Source: an uncultured Pseudoalteromonas sp.
GTDB taxonomy: Bacteria; Pseudomonadota; Gammaproteobacteria; Enterobacterales; Alteromonadaceae
Reading direction: 5' to 3'
DNA: 64,000 nucleotides
Assembly: GCA_947493455.1 (NCBI GenBank)
Contig: CANLRB010000016.1
Location: 1-64,000 of the forward strand
Below the pieces are notes generated by a model. It was not told where the DNA came from. It did no database searches and worked only from the letters and a program-made list of their open reading frames with translations. Below, piece after piece: positions 18,389 through 27,111 of the stretch. The position numbers and the translations under genes were made by a program. The stretch's first letter is position 1, and the number at the start of each line of letters is the position of its first letter.

Positions 18389-20032
18389 ATGAAAGCAAAT
18401 CAAACTCTTTTACTTATTCTAACCGCTCTTGCTAGTGGCAAGATATACGCGGGAGGGCCTATTGAACCTGTTATGGTAACGATACCTGCAGGTTCATTCG
18501 AAATGGGCTCGGATGCAAACCCCGCATCTCAACCAGTTCACACTGTTACTTTGCCTGAGTTTAGCATCGGGAAATATGAAGTGACGGTAAGTGAATTCCG
18601 CCGTTTTGCAGAGGCAACCAATTATAAATTACCTGAAGAATGTCGCAGTGAATTGAACGGCTGGTTTCGACCTACCAGTAAAGGCAACTGGGAAAATAAT
18701 GGTGTGAACCAAAGCGAATACCAGCCGGTTGTATGTATCAATTGGAATGCGGCAGATGCCTATGTGAAATGGTTGGCAAAAGAAACAGGAAAACCGTATC
18801 GCCTGCCAAGTGAAGCGGAGTGGGAATATGCCGCGCGAGCAGGCACAACAACTGACTATTTTTTTGGCGATGATCCGGACCGTACACAAGTGTGTGAATA
18901 CGCGAATACCGCAGACTTAACCGGTGAAAATATTTTACAACGTGATAGTAATACAAGTTATTACAACTGGTCGACCGGTATGGTTAACTGTGTAGATGGT
19001 TCAGCGTATGCAAGTATTGTTGGCATGTATAAACCAAATCAGTTTGGTTTACACGATGTGGTCAGCAACGTGCTTGAGTTTTTAGCTGACTGTTATGTCG
19101 ACGGTTATGACGGCGCACCGACCGATGGTTCTGCACGTCAACAAGAAAACTGTGAGCGACGTGCCACTCGCGGCGGTAGCTGGCATTGGAACAATTGGCC
19201 ATTAGCCCAGCGTGGGCGTATCCCAGTAGACTTTGCTGGAGGCGTAGATGGCTTTCGTATTGCGCTCGATGGTAAAGCGCCTAAACAAGCGAAAAGTACC
19301 AAGCGCTTTGCAGCCAACTTAAAGTTTGCTCAGCAACAAGAACAAAAACGTCGTGACTATATGCCAGAATTCCCTGGCAAGCTTGAGAATGTCAAACTGA
19401 AACAAGATGGCAATATGGTGACACTTACTTGGGATAAAAGCGCTGAAGACGAAATTGAAGGATATCGTGTATATCGCAATTCTGTAGCGGGTGGTATGTA
19501 TAAGTTATTGGCGACAAATTTAACTGAGACTCAATATATTGATGTACATGAATCTAATATGCGCTACGACTACTCAGTCGTCGCTGTGCGCCGACATATG
19601 CAAGGCCCGTACAGTGAGGCGGTAACAACTCAAGCAGGCTGGGCCAAATTACCTGGACGTATCGAAGCGCAGTGGGCATCGAGTCACAGTGGTACCTCGT
19701 TGACTCGTACGTCAGATGAAAACGGTGACTATAACTTTACAGGTCCGGGTGGTATATCAGATACAGCGACATTGGAATATCAAGTTGAGGTGCCAAAATC
19801 AGGTGAATATCAATTGCAATATCGTGTTGCTACGCCACGTGATACAAAAGGATTTGAAATTCATGTGAATGGCAAAAAATTAAGCACTAACCCTGTTGCA
19901 AAAACAGGTGGTTACCATGAATGGGCAACGCAAGGCGGTGAAAAAGTGCATCTCAAAAAAGGGCGCAATGTTCTTAAAATAAACTCGCTTGATAACAACT
20001 GGAAACTAAACTGGCTATCACTGAAACAGTAA
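18389..20032 (+). CDS. secreted FGE-fold protein with fibronectin III and CBM-like domains
   Basis: The 547-residue protein has a signal peptide (about 1-21, cleaved near YAG), then an FGE-sulfatase/SUMF1 domain (about 28-290: MVTIPAGSFEMGSD, IGKYEVTVSEFRRFA, YRLPSEAEWEYAARAG, ATRGGSWHWNNW). A fibronectin type III-like domain follows (about 335-420, VTLTWDKSAEDEIEGYRVYR), and a C-terminal beta domain (about 430-547, GEYQLQYRVATP) resembles carbohydrate-binding modules. The cysteine pair that active formylglycine-generating enzymes carry after the RGGSW motif is absent, so sulfatase activation is unlikely. It is probably an extracellular or periplasmic binding protein of unknown target. AAGGATG precedes the start. 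It is flanked by its own terminator. Confidence 0.85.
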   Translation: MKANQTLLLILTALASGKIYAGGPIEPVMVTIPAGSFEMGSDANPASQPVHTVTLPEFSIGKYEVTVSEFRRFAEATNYKLPEECRSELNGWFRPTSKGNWENNGVNQSEYQPVVCINWNAADAYVKWLAKETGKPYRLPSEAEWEYAARAGTTTDYFFGDDPDRTQVCEYANTADLTGENILQRDSNTSYYNWSTGMVNCVDGSAYASIVGMYKPNQFGLHDVVSNVLEFLADCYVDGYDGAPTDGSARQQENCERRATRGGSWHWNNWPLAQRGRIPVDFAGGVDGFRIALDGKAPKQAKSTKRFAANLKFAQQQEQKRRDYMPEFPGKLENVKLKQDGNMVTLTWDKSAEDEIEGYRVYRNSVAGGMYKLLATNLTETQYIDVHESNMRYDYSVVAVRRHMQGPYSEAVTTQAGWAKLPGRIEAQWASSHSGTSLTRTSDENGDYNFTGPGGISDTATLEYQVEVPKSGEYQLQYRVATPRDTKGFEIHVNGKKLSTNPVAKTGGYHEWATQGGEKVHLKKGRNVLKINSLDNNWKLNWLSLKQ

Positions 20033-20050
20033 CAAATTGAACCCAACTCG

Positions 20051-20074
20051 AGGTCGCGTTTGCGGCCTTTTTTT
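20051..20074 (+). terminator. terminator after the FGE-fold gene
   Basis: AGGTCGC and GCGGCCT pair (one G-T wobble) around a GTTT-type loop and are followed by seven T residues, 19 bases after the stop codon. Confidence 0.85.
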
Positions 20075-20157
20075 GTTTTTAGGTTGCGAAATTGTTGAAC
20101 TAATTATGTATTTCATACTCTCACTATGAGTTCAATGTTGAGATAGCTGAGGTGTGT

Positions 20158-20790
20158 GTGAAAGCGTTGAAGTATAGTGCTTTTTTCCTGTCGCTGGTGG
20201 TTCTTGCGGTGATTCTGTATGAAACATATCGGGTTCAGTTGGCACAAAGCCGCACGCCTTTTGTGAAATCAATTTACTTAGAAACCTACTCAAAAAGTGG
20301 CTTTAGTGACGCGCAAATTGACGCTCTATTAAAAATCGAAGATCCCAACTTTTTTACCCATCAGGGCATTGACTTTACGACGCCAGGAGCCGGTTTCACA
20401 ACGATTACCCAAGGCTTAGCAAAGTTTATGTATTTCGAAAAGTTCGAACCAGGATTTGCCAAGCTGGAACAAACGTTAATAGCTCGATTTGTTTTAAACC
20501 GCTATTTTTCAAAGCAAGAGCAGTTAACTATCTTATTTAACTACGCGTATTTAGGGCACGTAAATGGTAAGGGAGTACGCGGTTTTGAAGCGGCGGCACA
20601 AGTCTATTTTAAGCGTCAGTTTGATGAGTTGAATTTCGAACAATATTTGGCGTTAGTCGCTATGTTGATTTCACCGAATAGCTTGAGTGTGAGCCAATTT
20701 CCAAAACAAAATGCGCACCGAGTAGCTCGTATAAAAGAAGTTTTGGCTGGCACGTATGTGCCAACCAGTTTAACCGATGTGTATTATTAA
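20158..20790 (+). CDS. stand-alone GT51 transglycosylase-like protein
   Basis: The 210-residue protein has one N-terminal membrane anchor (about 8-24) and a glycosyltransferase family 51 domain, the fold that polymerises lipid II into glycan strands. The catalytic Glu motif is kept as IEDPNFFTHQGID, and the later YFSKQEQLTILFNYAYLG and GFEAAAQVYFKR segments are typical. The GGSTITQQ motif is altered to GAGFTTITQGLAK, and the usual basic RK helix is not evident, so catalytic competence is uncertain. It resembles MtgA in size but differs in sequence. The GTG at 20158 follows GAGG closely; a GTG at 20152 is also possible. Its stop overlaps the convergent next gene by 4 bases. Confidence 0.78.
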   Translation: MKALKYSAFFLSLVVLAVILYETYRVQLAQSRTPFVKSIYLETYSKSGFSDAQIDALLKIEDPNFFTHQGIDFTTPGAGFTTITQGLAKFMYFEKFEPGFAKLEQTLIARFVLNRYFSKQEQLTILFNYAYLGHVNGKGVRGFEAAAQVYFKRQFDELNFEQYLALVAMLISPNSLSVSQFPKQNAHRVARIKEVLAGTYVPTSLTDVYY

Positions 20791-22196
20791 CGCGGTGACA
20801 GTGAAATTATTTTACTTTCATTGGCGTTACGATCATTAATCGTTAAGTAGATTTCGCCATTGGGGGCGGTGACAACATCGCGAATACGGCCGAGACCTTT
20901 TAGAATAATCTCATCTTCTACTACTTTTCCATTTTCGATGCGCAGGCGGTGTAGTTGCTTTTTAGCTAAGCTACCAACAAATAAATCGCCTTGCCATTTG
21001 CTAAATAAACTTGCGTTATAAAAGTTCATACCGGCGACCGCAATTGACGGTGTCCAGTGATGTACCGGGTTTTGCATACCCGGAAGTTCAGTATGTGGTG
21101 TGATTGGGGTGCCATTGTAATTCATGCCAAAGGTCACTTTTGGCCAGCCGTAGTTTATGCCTTTTTCTATTTTATTCAGCTCATCACCACCGCGCGGTCC
21201 GTGTTCTGTTGACCATAACTCATTTGTCGTTGGGTTAATTGCCAAGCCTTGAGGATTTCGGTTGCCATAGCTCCAAATGGTTTGTTGAGCACCTTCTTGC
21301 GAATAAAACGGATTGTCTTTTGGAATGCGACCATCTTTAAATATACGGTGGATTTTACCGTTTTGCGTGGCGATACTTTGGGCATCGTCTTGGTGGCCTT
21401 CATCGCCATTTGAAAAGAATAAATAGTCGCCTTGAATCGCAAAGCGAGAACCAAAGTGCCAGCCTCTATTTTTACGATTTTTCGTTTTGGCCTCGAATAA
21501 CGTTTGTTGTTCTTGCCAAGTATTGTTTTTAATTTTGCCGCGCACGATTTTAGTGTAAGCAATGTCGCCACTTTGGGTATCATCTGCCATGCTGTACGAT
21601 AGATAAATCCACCCATTTTTTGCATAGTCGGGGTCCGGGTATACATCGAGTAAACCGCCTTGGCGTTTATGCCACACTTCGGGTATGCCTTTTACTTGTT
21701 GCTTTTTGCCTGACTTATCCATATGCCACAGTTGCCCTTCACGCAAAGTGTAGAGCAAACTGTTATCAGGTAAAAAATCGAGTGCCCAAATAATACCATT
21801 GGCAGAGGTGATTTCTTTCGTCGTTACAGCGTGATAGCGAGAGTTAAACTGTTGACCAAGTTGTGATTCTGGTTGTGGTTTTGCTTTTGCAGCGGCTTCG
21901 CGAATGTACACAACCAAGGTGCGAATTTGCTCTTCTGATAAACTTGCCGCAAACGCTGGCATACCAGCTTTTTCGATACCGTTTGCAATCGCACTCGCTA
22001 ATGCTTTGTCACTACCGTCGGTAATCCACTGATTGTCTAGTAATGAGCTAGCCATACCGCCGGTAAGTTCTTGACCATGGCACGAGGCGCAGGTGGATTT
22101 AAAAACGTGTTCAACTTTTTCATTTTGTGCAATGGCACTTTGGCTGCACAGCAAGCTAACTATAAGTAGCGCTAATTTATTCATTTTTTGATACAT
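20787..22196 (-). CDS. PQQ-dependent sugar dehydrogenase with N-terminal cytochrome c
   Basis: The 469-residue periplasmic protein has a signal peptide (about 1-23), a cytochrome c domain with the haem motif CASCH (Cys36, Cys39, His40) and axial Met region near GMPAFAASL, and a six-bladed propeller of the glucose/sorbosone dehydrogenase family (about 125-469; TEHGPRGGDELNKIEKGINYGWP). Soluble aldose dehydrogenases such as E. coli YliI share the propeller. The fused cytochrome suggests that electrons pass directly to the respiratory chain. It is divergent from the TonB receptor at 22290, with a matching inverted sequence near each start. The natural sugar is unknown. Confidence 0.88.
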   Translation of the reverse strand: MYQKMNKLALLIVSLLCSQSAIAQNEKVEHVFKSTCASCHGQELTGGMASSLLDNQWITDGSDKALASAIANGIEKAGMPAFAASLSEEQIRTLVVYIREAAAKAKPQPESQLGQQFNSRYHAVTTKEITSANGIIWALDFLPDNSLLYTLREGQLWHMDKSGKKQQVKGIPEVWHKRQGGLLDVYPDPDYAKNGWIYLSYSMADDTQSGDIAYTKIVRGKIKNNTWQEQQTLFEAKTKNRKNRGWHFGSRFAIQGDYLFFSNGDEGHQDDAQSIATQNGKIHRIFKDGRIPKDNPFYSQEGAQQTIWSYGNRNPQGLAINPTTNELWSTEHGPRGGDELNKIEKGINYGWPKVTFGMNYNGTPITPHTELPGMQNPVHHWTPSIAVAGMNFYNASLFSKWQGDLFVGSLAKKQLHRLRIENGKVVEDEIILKGLGRIRDVVTAPNGEIYLTINDRNANESKIISLSPR

Positions 22197-22200
22197 AATA

Positions 22201-22279
22201 TTTTATCGCACAAGATCGGTTTGGTGACGGTTTCAGTATAATGAGCGTAATTAGTTATTTCCGTCAAGATGCGATAAAA
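22201..22279. promoter_or_regulatory. paired inverted operator-like sites between dehydrogenase and TonB receptor
   Basis: TTTTATCGCA (22201-22210) and its exact reverse complement TGCGATAAAA (22270-22279) lie at the two edges of the 93-bp divergent intergenic region, one next to each gene. A TATAAT at 22237-22242 between them could be the -10 of the receptor gene. Such a pair fits one regulator controlling both directions. Confidence 0.45.
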
Positions 22280-22289
22280 GGTTTATTTT

Positions 22290-24377
22290 GTGCGAAGTTT
22301 GTATCCAATACCGTTATTTTCTTTAATATTTGGCTTTCACTTTAATGTAAGTGCCGAACAAAATGCCCGTGCACAACACAACAGTAGCGTTGAAGTTGAG
22401 ACCATAGTGACGACAGCCAATCGTGGCAAAACGAACCATTTGGATTTGGTTGGTAACACCAGCCAAATTGATCAACGAGCACTTGAAAAAGTAAATGCGG
22501 AGCATATGTCGAGTATTTTAAAGTTGGCGTCAGGTGCTTGGTTGAGCCGAGGTAACGGACAAGAGTCACTGTTAGCATTGCGTTCGCCAGTATTAACCGG
22601 CGCTGGTTCGTGTGCTGAATTTTTGACCTTAGAGAATGGTATAGCGCTGCGCGCACCGGGATTTTGTAATGTAAACCAGCTGTTTGATAGTCACTTTGAA
22701 CTGGCATCAGGTGTTGAAGTCGTGAAAGGCGCAAATTCAGCGCGTTATGGTTCTAATGCGATTCATGGGCTTGTTAATGTGATTAGTGCGCAACTAAATG
22801 GCCCTAACAAGTTGAGCTTAGACGTTGGTAATGATGCTTATTTTCGAGTCAATGGCGTTTATAACGTGACAGGTGAAGAAGTTGATTTTGGTGTTGCCAC
22901 TACATTGACTTCTGATGGCGGATTTCAACATAGTTCAGGGTATCAGCAGCAAAAAGTATCGCTTGCTGCGGCACATGATTTTAAGTCATGGCAAACAACC
23001 CATAGATTGACAGTAACCCAACTTGATCAAGAAACAGCTGGTTATCTTCAGCGCGGTAAAAACGCTTACAAAGATAAATCTTTGCTACGCATCAATGATT
23101 TTCCTGATGCATATCGCAACAGTGTTTCCGTGCGCTACAGCATGACAAATGATTGGCAGGAAGAGAGTGTTGCATGGCAAATTGTGCCGTATTTACGTTA
23201 TACCGACATGGATTTTTTGATGCACTTCCTGCCTGGTACGCCAGTTGAGGAAAATGGTCATCACAGCATCGGTTTGCAAATTAGCCGTATTGAGCAAATA
23301 CTCTCATCAACGCGACTAAAATTTGGGGTTGACGTTGATTTTAGCGATGGCTATCTCACTCAGTTTCAAGCGTCGGATACAGAGTCTAGCTCGGCCTTTT
23401 TACGCGCAGTGTTGCCACGGGGTGCGCACTATGATTACGATGTGAAATCTCGCAATTTAGCTCTATATACACAAGTTGATCATCAACTGACAGATGACAG
23501 TACAATCGTTGCTATCGCCCGTTTTGATAATGTGCAGTATGACTATCGCAATAACTTAAGTGTTGGCAATTTAAAATCAGACGGCACTGAATGTGGCTTT
23601 GGGGGCTGTCGTTATACTCGCCCGGAAAGTCAAAAAAATGATTTTTCAAATGTAAGTTTCTCACTTGGCTATATTCATCAACTCGATGAATCGGCGAGGC
23701 TGTTTATCAAGTATGACGATAGTTTCCGCGCTCCACATACTGCTGAACTGTATCGTTTACAAAATGGTCAACTAACGAGTGATGTTAAAAGTGTGAAAGC
23801 TGCGGCACACGAAATCGGGTTGCGCTTTGATTTACAAAATGTGTTTGCTGAAGTAAGTCTTTATCGATTGAAAAAGAGCGACGGTATATATCAAGATGCT
23901 AACCGACAATATTTAAATGGTTTAGATACCTTGCATCGTGGGGTGGAATTTGATGTTAATTGGCGTTTAAACAAAGATTTGATGGCGCGTTTAAATACCA
24001 GTGTTGCCACACATCGCTATTTGAACAATCCGCTAAATGGTAAATTATTAAAAGGAAACGATGTAGACACGGCACCTAAATTGATGAGCAATCTCATTTT
24101 TGATTGGCAAGTAGTGAATGATATTGGTGTTCAATTGCAGTTTAACTATCTTGATGACTACTTTTTAGATGCGGAAAATGAGCATATATATAGTGGCCAC
24201 ACCATTGTTGACCTAAGTGCTGAGTGGCAATTAGATACACGCACAGCTGTGTCAGTTAAGATCAATAATGTATTGGATACGCGTTATGCTGAGCGCGCTG
24301 ATTATGCATTTGGAAACTATCGTTATTTTGTTGGTGAACCGACTAATATTAACGCGAGTTTAAGATATCAATTCTAG
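22290..24377 (+). CDS. TonB-dependent outer-membrane receptor
   Basis: The 695-residue protein begins with a signal peptide (about 1-22, cleaved near VSA-EQ), has a possible TonB box (ETIVTTA), a plug domain (about 35-150, ending GANSARYGSNAIHGLVNVIS) and a 22-stranded barrel finishing with aromatic Phe (SLRYQF). The plug contains two cysteines (ALRSPVLTGAGSCAEF and GFCNVNQLF) that could form a disulfide. The start is a GTG. No Fur box was seen upstream, and it is divergent from a PQQ sugar dehydrogenase, so a non-iron substrate such as a carbohydrate or cofactor is possible. The ligand cannot be read from the sequence. Confidence 0.92.
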   Translation: MRSLYPIPLFSLIFGFHFNVSAEQNARAQHNSSVEVETIVTTANRGKTNHLDLVGNTSQIDQRALEKVNAEHMSSILKLASGAWLSRGNGQESLLALRSPVLTGAGSCAEFLTLENGIALRAPGFCNVNQLFDSHFELASGVEVVKGANSARYGSNAIHGLVNVISAQLNGPNKLSLDVGNDAYFRVNGVYNVTGEEVDFGVATTLTSDGGFQHSSGYQQQKVSLAAAHDFKSWQTTHRLTVTQLDQETAGYLQRGKNAYKDKSLLRINDFPDAYRNSVSVRYSMTNDWQEESVAWQIVPYLRYTDMDFLMHFLPGTPVEENGHHSIGLQISRIEQILSSTRLKFGVDVDFSDGYLTQFQASDTESSSAFLRAVLPRGAHYDYDVKSRNLALYTQVDHQLTDDSTIVAIARFDNVQYDYRNNLSVGNLKSDGTECGFGGCRYTRPESQKNDFSNVSFSLGYIHQLDESARLFIKYDDSFRAPHTAELYRLQNGQLTSDVKSVKAAAHEIGLRFDLQNVFAEVSLYRLKKSDGIYQDANRQYLNGLDTLHRGVEFDVNWRLNKDLMARLNTSVATHRYLNNPLNGKLLKGNDVDTAPKLMSNLIFDWQVVNDIGVQLQFNYLDDYFLDAENEHIYSGHTIVDLSAEWQLDTRTAVSVKINNVLDTRYAERADYAFGNYRYFVGEPTNINASLRYQF

Positions 24378-24387
24378 CCTTTTGGGT

Positions 24388-24421
24388 GGTTTGCATCGGC
24401 CTATATGGCAGGATGCAAACC
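24388..24421 (+). terminator. hairpin after the TonB receptor gene
   Basis: Perfect 10-bp arms GGTTTGCATC (24388-24397) and GATGCAAACC (24412-24421) follow the stop by 10 bases; the downstream T-rich tract is weak. Confidence 0.6.
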
Positions 24422-24428
24422 GAATTTG

Positions 24429-24815
24429 TTATTTTGAAGCGACATAACCTTGGTATGCAGGGATCATCACCGCTGCGAGAATACCCAGTATCATCACCAT
24501 AAAGATAATGAACCCGACAATCGACCATCGGCGTTGTACTTTTTGAAAATGCTCAACACTTTCCCACTTTTTATTTTGCCAAGCCCATTGCTTGCCTTTA
24601 ACGCCAAGTACAATCGCCATAATAAAGCCAATATAAGGGATCAAGGCAATTAGACCAATCCATGTGCGATTGCCGAGTGCCCAAATCCAACTAAGTACAA
24701 AAGCACCCCAACTCCAACCGGTGACGCCTTCGGGGATTGGGTGTCCTTTTCCTAAGCCAGATGTATTTGAACTGACGGATAAATCTGCTTCGGGTGCTGA
24801 ATAGTTATTTTCCAT
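24429..24815 (-). CDS. small membrane protein with pilin-like C-terminal helix
   Basis: The 128-residue protein has a polar N-terminus (about 1-30), two close membrane segments (about 33-68, GAFVLSWIWALGNRTWIGLI and the GFIMAIVLGVKG stretch), a basic-aromatic loop (WAWQNKKWESVEHFQKVQRRW), and a last membrane helix (about 98-124). That last helix ends GILAAVMIPAYQGYVASK, which strikingly resembles the hydrophobic N-terminal helix of type IV pilins (GILAAIAIPAYQDYVA). Here it is at the C-terminus and no prepilin peptidase motif (GFTLIE) precedes it, so it is not a pilin. Function is unknown. It is convergent with the TonB receptor. Confidence 0.75.
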   Translation of the reverse strand: MENNYSAPEADLSVSSNTSGLGKGHPIPEGVTGWSWGAFVLSWIWALGNRTWIGLIALIPYIGFIMAIVLGVKGKQWAWQNKKWESVEHFQKVQRRWSIVGFIIFMVMILGILAAVMIPAYQGYVASK

Positions 24816-24938
24816 TTTTTTTCCTTGTAGTGTTCACTTGGTTTGAATTCGGTTTTTTCAATTTGATATTTACGCGGCAAGCATGAATGTGCTGAAAGCA
24901 TTATTTACATACGACCTTTACCCTGTCCCACGGCAAGC

Positions 24939-25103
24939 CTACAGGCCTAATTTGCTATCTAGAGTAAGTGCAACTTGGTTGCCTTTAACATCGCGAGTGA
25001 AGCTGACTGCATGCGAACCAAGAGAGAGCGTTTTACCAAAGATAGCCGCATCGAGAACATTGACGTTAGGCAGTGTGATTTTTTGTTGCAAAGAGGTTTT
25101 CAT
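24939..25103 (-). CDS. possible 54-residue protein
   Basis: A minus-strand frame starting ATG at 25103 encodes 54 residues (MKTSLQQKITLPNVNVLDAA at the N-terminus, ending DSKLGL) with alternating hydrophobic pattern and an SFTRDVKGNQVALTL stretch that looks like real beta structure. An in-frame ATG at 25115 would add four residues. A weak GGA lies upstream. It lies in an otherwise gene-free 415-base gap between two minus-strand genes and shares their direction. A longer plus-strand frame here has poor, Arg/Cys-rich composition and looks like its shadow. Function is unknown and existence is tentative. Confidence 0.4.
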   Translation of the reverse strand: MKTSLQQKITLPNVNVLDAAIFGKTLSLGSHAVSFTRDVKGNQVALTLDSKLGL

Positions 25104-25230
25104 CGTGGTGTCCATTTTGCTTTTTTGCCGACCATGGCTGAGATGGTTTGTAGATTAATCCAATGAATATTTCTAGTCAAATGAAAGTAAAGGACATTTT
25201 TTTAAAGATGGAGCTTTTTCTGGGTAAGGG

Positions 25231-27036
25231 CTAACTTTCAATTAGCCCGAGACGTGTTAATTCGTCTTGATTTCGAGTTTGCCAAGCGACACTCTTATTG
25301 TCGTCAATGTACTGGCGATAAAAATCGTGATTAATATTAGCATGATCAATGCCATATAAAATGAGTGCTGTATCTAAACTAATAAAACGTTGGTTCGCCA
25401 TTTGCGCTAGTTCAAAGGTATAATGTGCTTTGTCAATCAAGGCTTGCGTATCACCTTCTTGTTGAGCGATTAGCGTATGTAAATAAGCATTGTGCACGTT
25501 ATCGGTTGTCACTTGCGCAACGATTTGTTTGGCATCATATAAACGATTTTCTGCGATATAGTATTGCACTAGAGAGCGGCGACAGTTACGTGCAACCCAA
25601 TAGTCTGGAGTTAACTTTGTAATTTCGAGCACTTGTTTATAGTGTGGCTCTTTGGCTGCTGGCGTTTCGGCAAAGATAGCGTAGTGAAAAGGAATTTTTG
25701 CATAGTGATAATCAGGCAAGTTATAACTGCGCATTTTACTTTCAGCAAGTTGCAAGTAACTGTATTTATCTTGTTGTTGCTTGTGTTTATGAGCCATGAC
25801 CGATAGATAAGTTAACGACTCAATTTCTTGTGCAATATTTTGCGCTTGTCGGTTGAGCTCTGACGATGTTAATAGACTCTGCTTCAGAGTGTCATAATCA
25901 TTAGCTTGATGATCGAGCCAAGATTTCGCATAAAGTGCGTTGGCATGACCTTCTAAATCATTGATTGATTCGAAATGGGTAATTGCGGTCATTAATTTTT
26001 CTTGGCTCAACTCGTAAAGCTCTTTTTCAGATAAAATTCTACTTTGTAATAAAAAGGCTTTTCCTTGATAATCAATACGATTTTGCTGATTTGAAAGTGT
26101 CGCTAGTTTATCAGCCATGACCATAGCTTTATCGAGTTCGCGATGATTTATATAAGCGCGCGTGAGCTGATCGAGTAAAATTAAATCGTTGGGCGTTGTT
26201 GCATGGGCAAGCGACAGACTTGCCAGCATGTGCTCTGGCGCAAGGCGTTTATTTACGTAATCAAATATCGTTGGTTGTGATAAGTGGGTGATCAGCTGGT
26301 GGGTTAGCTCGGCTTTTGTCGTCCCGCTAAGCTGTCCGCTCCAGTCACCGTGAGGGCCTTTAAGAATAAAGCGAGCGAAGTAAGTGCCTTGATGCATTCT
26401 TACTGTACCATTTAAAACAATAGGGTGCGTTTTAGCAAGATCTTGATAAGCGAGCGTTGAGGTTGCAGCAAACGTTGCACTATCAAGGTTAGGTAAAAGC
26501 GTAAAATCAATTTTTTCATTGTCAGATAAATTGATCGTTGTTTCGTTTAGTTGACCGGCGAAATTGATATAAGCCACTTTGTGTTGTTGCTGCGTTTCAA
26601 TTTGACCAGGCTGTTCACCACTAAAGCCAAGAAAGCCCGAAATAACAATGAACATGCCGGCGAGCGCGATATATTTCCAATAGTTGTGCTGCTTTTTTAC
26701 TGGAACAGATGATTCAGCAGTTGTCTGTACCGTTGGTTGATTGCAAATTGAAATGTCTAATTGCCACTGGTAGCCGCGTTTTGGGAATGTTTTAATTGCG
26801 TCATTGCCAAACAAATTGCGTAAGTGGCTGATATTTTGAAAAACGGCCTGCTCTGATACGACCTTACCTTTCCACACGGCGTCAAGAATCGCTTCTTTGC
26901 TAAGTACTTCGTCACGGCGATCTAGTAGCAAAGCAAGTAGCTTACCCTCATTGTGGCGGATATCAATGTCTTTGCCTTGTCGCTGCAAGGTTAAGCTGGT
27001 TGAATCAAACGTGTAGTCGAGAAACTGGTAGTACAT
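25231..27036 (-). CDS. CadC/ToxR-like transmembrane transcriptional regulator
   Basis: The 601-residue protein has an N-terminal OmpR-type winged-helix DNA-binding domain (about 1-95, with SEQAVFQNISHLRNLFG as recognition region and a final KRGYQW hairpin), one membrane segment (about 120-138), and a C-terminal region facing the periplasm with TPR-like helices (about 280-580). This is the CadC/ToxR layout, in which a membrane-bound factor binds DNA directly. The signal and targets are unknown. A paralogue with the same architecture lies at 51947. It is monocistronic on the minus strand. Confidence 0.88.
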   Translation of the reverse strand: MYYQFLDYTFDSTSLTLQRQGKDIDIRHNEGKLLALLLDRRDEVLSKEAILDAVWKGKVVSEQAVFQNISHLRNLFGNDAIKTFPKRGYQWQLDISICNQPTVQTTAESSVPVKKQHNYWKYIALAGMFIVISGFLGFSGEQPGQIETQQQHKVAYINFAGQLNETTINLSDNEKIDFTLLPNLDSATFAATSTLAYQDLAKTHPIVLNGTVRMHQGTYFARFILKGPHGDWSGQLSGTTKAELTHQLITHLSQPTIFDYVNKRLAPEHMLASLSLAHATTPNDLILLDQLTRAYINHRELDKAMVMADKLATLSNQQNRIDYQGKAFLLQSRILSEKELYELSQEKLMTAITHFESINDLEGHANALYAKSWLDHQANDYDTLKQSLLTSSELNRQAQNIAQEIESLTYLSVMAHKHKQQQDKYSYLQLAESKMRSYNLPDYHYAKIPFHYAIFAETPAAKEPHYKQVLEITKLTPDYWVARNCRRSLVQYYIAENRLYDAKQIVAQVTTDNVHNAYLHTLIAQQEGDTQALIDKAHYTFELAQMANQRFISLDTALILYGIDHANINHDFYRQYIDDNKSVAWQTRNQDELTRLGLIES

Positions 27037-27111
27037 TGTCGTGTTAACTGTTATCTAAGGCGGTTAAATATTACCTGAACTCGGCGAAATCACCACGCTT
27101 TTTTCATGCTA

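Noticed and set aside
24883-25158. Plus-strand 91-codon frame
   Set aside because: Composition is Arg/Cys/Leu-rich without domain character, there is no ribosome-binding site, and it is antisense to a more plausible minus-strand frame.
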